A stretch of DNA of 5,789 nucleotides, from NCBI GenBank assembly GCA_905205995.1, contig CAJLFU010000073.1, positions 1-5,789 on the forward strand, written 5' to 3'. How positions within the stretch are numbered: the first letter of the stretch is position 1; every line of letters starts with the position of its first letter. The notes under the pieces were generated by a model. The model worked only from the letters and a program-made list of their open reading frames with translations. It ran no database searches and was not told where the DNA came from. The stretch is from an uncultured Haemophilus sp. Its GTDB lineage: Bacteria; Pseudomonadota; Gammaproteobacteria; Enterobacterales; Pasteurellaceae. Both the position numbers and the translations under genes were made by a program. This document shows positions 1 to 3,707 of this stretch, one piece after another.

Positions 1-91
1 GCCCACACAGATTGTCTGATATATTGTTAAAGAGCAAAAAAGAACGACGCACTGGTTTTATTAAAGCTTCACAACAGCGCGTCGTTGTGTG
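1..91 (-). promoter_or_regulatory. Ribosomal RNA operon 5' leader (upstream of 16S) with boxA and boxC
   Basis: Read on the minus strand, this is the transcribed leader of an rRNA operon whose 16S gene lies beyond the left edge. Positions 36-26 read TGCTCTTTAAC, the boxA antitermination signal. Positions 25-1 continue with the segment (ATCAGACAATCTGTGTGGGC at 20-1) that follows boxA in enterobacterial 16S leaders, including the boxC-like TGTGTGG. In this family boxA RNA binds NusB and S10, which together with NusA, NusG and SuhB make RNA polymerase resistant to termination in the untranslated rRNA. The sequence after boxA fits the 16S leader rather than the 16S-23S spacer. The start near 90-91 is inferred from the promoter. 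Identity is firm from the motif string; the mature 16S end is not visible. Confidence 0.9.
43..86 (-). promoter_or_regulatory. Leader hairpin directly upstream of boxA (boxB-like position)
   Basis: In the minus-strand transcript, bases 86-75 (AACGACGCGCUG) pair with bases 54-43 (CAGUGCGUCGUU). This gives a 12-bp stem with one G-U wobble (78 with 51) around a 20-base loop. It sits where boxB hairpins lie in rrn leaders, just before boxA. After one C at 42, six U residues follow (41-36), the last being the first base of boxA, so the structure also resembles an intrinsic terminator. A shorter hairpin, 89-84 with 75-70 (CACAAC/GUUGUG, 8-base loop), uses the same 5' bases and cannot form at the same time. 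The pairing is seen directly; its function is inferred. Confidence 0.7.
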
Positions 92-97
92 GGGCGT

Positions 98-158
98 ATT
101 ATAGGCATTTCAGACTCCTTTGCAAGATCTTTTTGTAAAAAAATGTAAATTTTTTCTT
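98..158 (-). promoter_or_regulatory. rRNA operon promoter with AT-rich upstream (UP-like) element
   Basis: On the minus strand a -35 hexamer TTGCAA (125-120) is followed after 16 bases by a perfect -10 hexamer TATAAT (103-98). The discriminator downstream is GC-rich (ACGCCCC), a feature of rRNA promoters inhibited by ppGpp and DksA during the stringent response. Upstream, 126-158 is almost entirely A and T in long runs, as expected of an UP element contacted by the alpha subunit C-terminal domains. Transcription should start near 91-90, giving about 55 bases before boxA. I see only one strong promoter here, whereas E. coli rrn operons have P1 and P2. The position upstream of boxA makes the assignment strong. 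Confidence 0.85.
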
Positions 159-205
159 AGTTGAAGATCTTTTCGCCTATTCGCACAAAAAATAGATCAT
201 TTTTG

Positions 206-772
206 TTACTTAATTAATCGTTTTGCTATTCTTGGTAAATCTGCAATGGAATCCAAAACATAATCTGCGAGCCCTTCACCCTCTTCTGTAATAGGTTTAC
301 CTGTTCGCACTAAAATATTTGTTCTAACTTTTGCTCCGATGCCCGCTTTCAGATCTTCAATCTTATCACCAACCATAATAGATTGTGCAGGATCGATTTT
401 CAGCGCTTGAATTGCCTCTAATAACATACCTGATTTTGGTTTTCTACATGCGCAGTCTTCTTTATATTCACCTTTCCCTTCCGGATGATGAGGGCAATAG
501 TAGATACCATCTAAATCTACACCACGATCAGCTAATGACCAATCCATCCATTCTGTAAGTTGCAAAAACTGATCCTCTGAAAAATATCCACGTGCGATGC
601 CTGATTGATTGGTCACTAAAACTAAAAGGTATCCCATTTCCTTTAATGCTTTTAATGCATCAATACTGCCTTCTATAAATTGGAAATCATCAATTTTATG
701 GACATAACCATGGTCAATGTTTAAAGTGCCATCACGATCTAAAAAAACAGCTTTCTTCATATATTTTCTCAT
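206..772 (-). CDS. gmhB: D-glycero-beta-D-manno-heptose-1,7-bisphosphate 7-phosphatase
   Basis: Cytoplasmic HAD-superfamily phosphatase that removes the 7-phosphate of heptose 1,7-bisphosphate on the route to ADP-heptose, the precursor of the lipopolysaccharide inner core. All catalytic motifs are visible: motif I FLDRDGT (10-16) with nucleophile D12 and acid/base D14; motif II VTNQSG (53-58) with T54; motif III R110-K111; and Mg-binding GDKIED (135-140) with D136. The zinc site of the GmhB family is intact as C93, H95, C107 and C109. At 188 residues it is close to E. coli GmhB (about 191). The chosen ATG at 772 gives an MRKYM start. An in-frame ATG at 760 (Met5) has a better-placed GAG at 769-767 and also fits the family, so the protein may be 184 residues. 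It is divergent from metN, with the rRNA promoter just downstream. Confidence 0.95.
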   Translation of the reverse strand: MRKYMKKAVFLDRDGTLNIDHGYVHKIDDFQFIEGSIDALKALKEMGYLLVLVTNQSGIARGYFSEDQFLQLTEWMDWSLADRGVDLDGIYYCPHHPEGKGEYKEDCACRKPKSGMLLEAIQALKIDPAQSIMVGDKIEDLKAGIGAKVRTNILVRTGKPITEEGEGLADYVLDSIADLPRIAKRLIK

Positions 773-793
773 TTATCTTTTTCTTAAGACAAA

Positions 794-822
794 ATTATCT
801 CTTTTATCCTTAATATAAGCAA
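794..822 (-). promoter_or_regulatory. Probable gmhB promoter
   Basis: On the minus strand, TTGCTT (822-817) and GATAAT (799-794) are separated by 17 bases. The -10 matches the sigma70 consensus at five of six positions, the -35 only at three. Transcription would start near 788, shortly before either possible gmhB start (772 or 760). The region is very AT-rich, so chance matches are common, and this is a moderate prediction. Confidence 0.4.
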
Positions 823-866
823 TAATAAGTCATAACCGATCCGTCTAAAAAAGATCCCATAAGATA

Positions 867-894
867 TTGACACAGCATTCTAGACGTCTAGAAT
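867..894 (+). promoter_or_regulatory. Sigma70 promoter of the metNIQ operon
   Basis: A perfect -35 hexamer TTGACA (867-872) is followed after 16 bases by TAGAAT (889-894), which matches the -10 consensus at five of six positions. The expected start is near 900-902, giving a leader of about 34 bases before the metN ATG at 935. That is too short for a SAM riboswitch. The MetJ palindrome fills the spacer and covers the -10, so bound repressor would block polymerase directly. Confidence 0.8.
877..894 (+). promoter_or_regulatory. MetJ operator (met box) in the metN promoter
   Basis: Bases 882-889 read AGACGTCT, the exact 8-bp met box recognised by the MetJ repressor with its corepressor S-adenosylmethionine. 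The symmetry extends to a perfect 18-bp palindrome, ATTCTAGACGTCTAGAAT. MetJ normally binds two or more adjacent boxes. The in-phase neighbours here are weak: 874-881 (AGCATTCT) matches at five of eight positions and 890-897 (AGAATACA) at four. Its place between -35 and -10 ahead of a methionine transporter makes the assignment very likely. metJ itself is not in the window. Confidence 0.88.
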
Positions 895-934
895 ACAAAT
901 GAAATTCAAATATTAACTGAGAACAAGGGCTTAT

Positions 935-1972
935 ATGATTAAGCTAAATAACATTACGAAGATTTTTACACTTCCAGATAAAAAACTGACCGCACTTGAT
1001 AATGTTTCATTACATGTGCCGAAGGGGCAGATTTGCGGTGTCATTGGCGCCTCTGGCGCAGGCAAAAGTACACTTATCCGTTGTGTAAACTTATTAGAAA
1101 GACCGACTCATGGTGCTGTAATCATCGATGATGTAGATCTAACTCAGCTTTCTGACGCTGAATTAGTGAAAACACGCCGCCAAATCGGCATGATTTTCCA
1201 ACATTTTAATTTGTTGACCTCTCGAACCGTTTTTGAAAACGTAGCATTGCCACTTGAATTAGAAAATAAATCGAAAGCAGAAATTCAAGAAAAAACGACC
1301 GCACTTTTAGCGCTTGTAGGATTAAGTGATAAACATAATGTGTATCCTGCCAATCTCTCTGGTGGTCAAAAACAACGTGTAGCAATTGCCCGTGCACTTG
1401 CAAGCGATCCTAAAGTCTTACTTTGTGATGAAGCCACCAGCGCATTGGATCCCGCTACAACTCAATCCATTCTAAAATTATTAAAAGAAATCAACCGCAC
1501 TTTAGGTATCACCATTCTTCTTATCACCCATGAAATGGAAGTGGTTAAACGCATCTGTGATCAAGTTGCAGTGATTGATAAAGGTCGCCTGATTGAACAA
1601 GGCACGGTTAGCGAAATTTTCTCTAATCCGAAAACAGAACTGGCTCAAGAATTTATCCGTTCGACTTTCCACATTACGTTGCCGGAAGAATATTTAGAAA
1701 ATTTATCTGATACGCCAAAACATGCTAAATCATATCCGATCATCAAATTTGAATTTACTGGTCGCTCCGTCGATGCCCCATTACTTTCTCAAGCATCGAA
1801 AAAGTTTGGTGTAGAGCTCAGTATTTTAACCTCACAAATTGATTATGCCGGCGGGGTAAAATTTGGCTTTACTATTGCAGAGGTTGAAGGTGATGAAGAT
1901 GCGATTACGCAAGCCAAAGTTTATTTAATGGAAAATAACGTTCGAGTAGAGGTGCTAGGCTATGTTCAATGA
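935..1972 (+). CDS. metN: D/L-methionine ABC transporter, ATP-binding protein with NIL domain
   Basis: ATPase of the MetNIQ importer; two copies sit on the cytoplasmic side of a MetI dimer and drive methionine uptake. The ABC domain (about 1-240) shows the Walker A GASGAGKST (38-46), Q-loop Q89, signature LSGGQ (141-145), Walker B VLLCDE (161-166) with catalytic E166, D-loop SALD (169-172) and H-loop H199. The C-terminal 265-343 matches the NIL domain, which in E. coli MetN binds methionine and inhibits transport when the internal pool is high. At 345 residues it is near the E. coli length (343). The ATG at 935 follows AAGGG (925-929) with 5-base spacing. It is the first gene of the operon, and its end overlaps metI by 11 bases. 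Three uptake-sequence cores lie inside the gene. No key residue is missing. Confidence 0.97.
   Translation: MIKLNNITKIFTLPDKKLTALDNVSLHVPKGQICGVIGASGAGKSTLIRCVNLLERPTHGAVIIDDVDLTQLSDAELVKTRRQIGMIFQHFNLLTSRTVFENVALPLELENKSKAEIQEKTTALLALVGLSDKHNVYPANLSGGQKQRVAIARALASDPKVLLCDEATSALDPATTQSILKLLKEINRTLGITILLITHEMEVVKRICDQVAVIDKGRLIEQGTVSEIFSNPKTELAQEFIRSTFHITLPEEYLENLSDTPKHAKSYPIIKFEFTGRSVDAPLLSQASKKFGVELSILTSQIDYAGGVKFGFTIAEVEGDEDAITQAKVYLMENNVRVEVLGYVQ
989..997 (-). repeat. DNA uptake signal sequence core
   Basis: ACCGCACTT on the plus strand is the complement of the Haemophilus uptake core AAGTGCGGT, followed on the minus strand by an AT-rich tract as in the extended consensus. It lies within metN and encodes T-A-L (residues 19-21). 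Confidence 0.9.
1298..1306 (-). repeat. DNA uptake signal sequence core
   Basis: Second perfect AAGTGCGGT core (minus strand) inside metN. It has the same orientation and codon frame as the copy at 989-997 and again encodes T-A-L (residues 122-124). A T-rich run follows it on the minus strand. Confidence 0.9.
1494..1502 (-). repeat. DNA uptake signal sequence core
   Basis: Third perfect core in metN with the same orientation, but read in a different codon frame (it spans N-R-T-L, residues 187-190). AT-rich bases follow on the minus strand, as the extended uptake consensus requires. Confidence 0.88.
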
Positions 1973-2654
1973 TTTATGGGCAACATTTAGCCAACAATTC
2001 CCCGATAATTTTGCGAGTTTATTAACGGTATCGACCGTTGAAACGGTTTATATGTCGGTATTATCGACATTAATTGCGGCTTTATTAGGCTTACCATTGG
2101 GTTTTTTAACCTTTTTAACTAATAAAGGAGCGATTTTAGAAAACAAAAAACTCAATGCATTTTTAAACGTCATTATTAATATCGGACGTTCAATCCCTTA
2201 TATTATTTTGTTGCTTGCTTTAATTCCGCTTACCAGTTGGTTACTTCCTGGTGGGAGCATTGGTTCTAATGCTGCAATTGTGTCATTAAGTGCAGCGGCA
2301 ACACCATTTTTTGCTCGCCTAACAAGTAATGCACTTTTTGAGATCCCAACCGGTTTGACTGAAACAGCAAAAGCCATGGGCGCAACCAATTGGCAAATTA
2401 TTCGTAAATTCTATTTGCCTGAATCTTTACCAACACTCATTAATGCAATTACACTCACTTTCGTGACATTAATTGGCTATACCGCAATGGCGGGAACACA
2501 AGGCGGTGGCGGCTTAGGAAGCCTTGCCATTAACTATGGTGTCTATCGCAACATGCCATCAGTTACTTGGGCAGCAACGATTGTTATCGTGATTATCGTA
2601 ATGCTCAGTCAAAAATTAGGCGACACGCTCGCAAAACGAGTAGATCACCGTTAA
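1962..2654 (+). CDS. metI: D/L-methionine ABC transporter, permease protein
   Basis: Inner-membrane subunit of the MetNIQ importer; a homodimer forms the path for methionine and couples to MetN. The 230-residue protein has about five hydrophobic segments (roughly 28-52, 67-90, 103-118, 158-178 and 203-217). Before the fourth lies the EAA coupling loop, ETAKAMGATNWQIIRKFYLP (134-153), whose G and I..LP pattern inserts into the Q-loop face of MetN. The glycine-rich GYTAMAGTQGGGGLG (172-186) is typical of MetI. It is slightly longer than E. coli MetI (217), with the extra residues at the N terminus. The ATG at 1962 lies inside the end of metN (11-base overlap) with GAGG at 1949-1952 upstream, suggesting translational coupling; the next Met (31) falls inside the first membrane segment. 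metQ follows after 39 bases. Confidence 0.96.
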   Translation: MFNDLWATFSQQFPDNFASLLTVSTVETVYMSVLSTLIAALLGLPLGFLTFLTNKGAILENKKLNAFLNVIINIGRSIPYIILLLALIPLTSWLLPGGSIGSNAAIVSLSAAATPFFARLTSNALFEIPTGLTETAKAMGATNWQIIRKFYLPESLPTLINAITLTFVTLIGYTAMAGTQGGGGLGSLAINYGVYRNMPSVTWAATIVIVIIVMLSQKLGDTLAKRVDHR

Positions 2655-2693
2655 TTATTTTCTATACCATTTTATTCACAACAAGGAAAAAAC

Positions 2694-3524
2694 ATGAAAT
2701 TAAAAAACTTATTTGCTATCACCGCTATTGCATCAGCATTAGTATTAACAGGTTGTAAAGAAGAGAAAAAAGCAGATGCAGCGTCAACTGCGCCTGCAGC
2801 AACATCAATCAAAGTTGGTGTAATGGCAGGTCCTGAGCACCAAGTAGCCGAAACCGCTGCAAAAGTGGCAAAAGATAAATACAACTTAAATGTTGAATTT
2901 GTTTTATTCAATGACTACGCATTACCAAATACTGCTGTATCTAAAGGTGATTTAGATGCTAACGCAATGCAACACAAACCTTACTTAGATGAAGATGTAA
3001 AAGCGAAAAACTTAAATAACTTAGTGATCGTTGGTAACACTTTTGTTTACCCGCTTGCTGGTTATTCTAAAACGATCAAAAATGTAAATGATTTAAAAGA
3101 AGGCGCTAAAATCGTTGTTCCAAACGATCCTTCAAACCGTGGTCGTGCATTAATTCTTCTTGAAAAACAAGGTTTAATCAAACTTAAAAATGTTAATGAC
3201 CTTCTTTCAACTGTCGCAGATATCGTTGAAAATCCGAAAAACTTCAAAATCTCTGAAGTAGATACTTCTGTTGCGGCTCGCGCATTAGATGATGTTGATC
3301 TTGCTGTTGTAAATAACACTTATGCAGGCCAAGTTGGCTTAAATGCGCAAGATAACGGTGTCTTCGTAGAAGATAAAGATTCTCCATACGTAAACATTAT
3401 TGTTTCACGTACTGATAACAAAGACAGCAAAGCGATTCAAGATTTCGTCAAAGCATACCAAACTGAAGAAGTTTACCAAGAAGCGAAAAAACACTTTAAA
3501 GATGGTGTTGTAAAAGGCTGGTAA
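2694..3524 (+). CDS. metQ: Methionine-binding lipoprotein of the MetNIQ transporter (HlpA/PlpB/NlpA family)
   Basis: Substrate-binding protein that captures methionine in the periplasm and delivers it to MetI. The start has a lipoprotein signal peptide: basic MKLKN, a hydrophobic stretch (6-18) and the lipobox LTGC (18-21), so C21 is the lipid-modified first residue of a 256-residue mature protein. An Ala/Thr/Pro-rich linker (about 27-37) leads into the binding domain, which begins at KVGVMAGPEHQVAE (40-53). Conserved family blocks include FNDYALPN (72-79), NAMQHKPYLD (90-99), VPNDPSNRGRALILL (142-156), VVNNTYA (205-211) and VEDKDSPYVN (225-234). Length (276) is close to E. coli MetQ (271). 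The ATG at 2694 has AAGGA (2683-2687) six bases upstream. It is the last gene of the operon, followed by an intrinsic terminator. Related Haemophilus and Pasteurella proteins have been described as surface or outer-membrane lipoprotein antigens. Confidence 0.96.
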   Translation: MKLKNLFAITAIASALVLTGCKEEKKADAASTAPAATSIKVGVMAGPEHQVAETAAKVAKDKYNLNVEFVLFNDYALPNTAVSKGDLDANAMQHKPYLDEDVKAKNLNNLVIVGNTFVYPLAGYSKTIKNVNDLKEGAKIVVPNDPSNRGRALILLEKQGLIKLKNVNDLLSTVADIVENPKNFKISEVDTSVAARALDDVDLAVVNNTYAGQVGLNAQDNGVFVEDKDSPYVNIIVSRTDNKDSKAIQDFVKAYQTEEVYQEAKKHFKDGVVKGW

Positions 3525-3547
3525 TCTTAGCTTAAGCAAAATATTTC

Positions 3548-3575
3548 AAAGCCACCGATTAAGGTGGCTTTTTTT
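3548..3575 (+). terminator. Intrinsic terminator of metNIQ
   Basis: AAAGCCACC (3548-3556) pairs perfectly with GGTGGCTTT (3563-3571) around the loop GATTAA. A run of seven T residues spans 3569-3575. It begins 23 bases after the metQ stop. The T-tract lies on the plus-strand side only, so this terminates mainly the met transcript. Confidence 0.92.
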
Positions 3576-3584
3576 GATGAAAAA

Positions 3585-3593
3585 AAGTGCGGT
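3585..3593 (+). repeat. DNA uptake signal sequence core (left arm of inverted pair)
   Basis: Perfect AAGTGCGGT on the plus strand, followed by AT-rich segments (CAATTTCATAATATTTTT) that fit the extended uptake consensus well. It lies just after the metQ terminator and faces the copy at 3638-3646. Confidence 0.92.
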
Positions 3594-3637
3594 CAATTTC
3601 ATAATATTTTTCCAAACGAAAAACTCATCCAAAACTG

Positions 3638-3646
3638 ACCGCACTT
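3638..3646 (-). repeat. DNA uptake signal sequence core (right arm of inverted pair)
   Basis: Perfect AAGTGCGGT on the minus strand. With the copy at 3585-3593 it forms an 11-bp perfect inverted repeat (3585-3595 with 3636-3646) separated by 40 bases. Paired uptake sequences near gene ends are common in Haemophilus and can serve as terminators, but here each flanking gene already has its own terminator and the loop is long. Confidence 0.92.
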
Positions 3647-3660
3647 CTTTATTGAGATAA

Positions 3661-3689
3661 TAAAAAACCCGAGCCTAAACTCGGGTTTT
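3661..3689 (-). terminator. Intrinsic terminator of rpoC, possibly bidirectional
   Basis: AAAACCCGAG (3664-3673) pairs with CTCGGGTTTT (3680-3689) around a six-base loop, a 10-bp perfect stem. Read on the minus strand, the stem is followed by a T run (3667-3662), starting 18 bases after the rpoC stop. On the plus strand it is followed by TTTTCTTTTT, so it could also stop transcription coming from metQ. Confidence 0.9.
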
Positions 3690-3707
3690 CTTTTTATCGA
3701 TTAGCGA

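Noticed and set aside
185..205. A/T-only inverted repeat after the gmhB stop as a terminator
   Set aside because: The stem (AAAAAT/ATTTTT) has almost no G-C pairs and would be too weak for intrinsic termination.
895..934. SAM riboswitch ahead of metN
   Set aside because: The leader after the predicted start is only about 34 bases, with no structured aptamer; regulation is explained by the MetJ operator.
1206..1403. Open frame of 65 codons antisense to metN
   Set aside because: It lies wholly inside metN, has no convincing ribosome binding site and no recognisable domain, and is explained by metN codon use.
2198..2389. Open frame of 63 codons antisense to metI
   Set aside because: It is a shadow of the strongly conserved metI coding sequence, with no independent start signals.
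2567..2758. Plus-strand open frame spanning the metI end and metQ start
   Set aside because: It overlaps two well-supported genes in another frame and its product has no family features.
2672..3319. Two open frames antisense to metQ (2672-2911 and 3062-3319)
   Set aside because: Both are shadows of metQ, with low-complexity Ala/Ser/Thr-rich products and no supporting signals.
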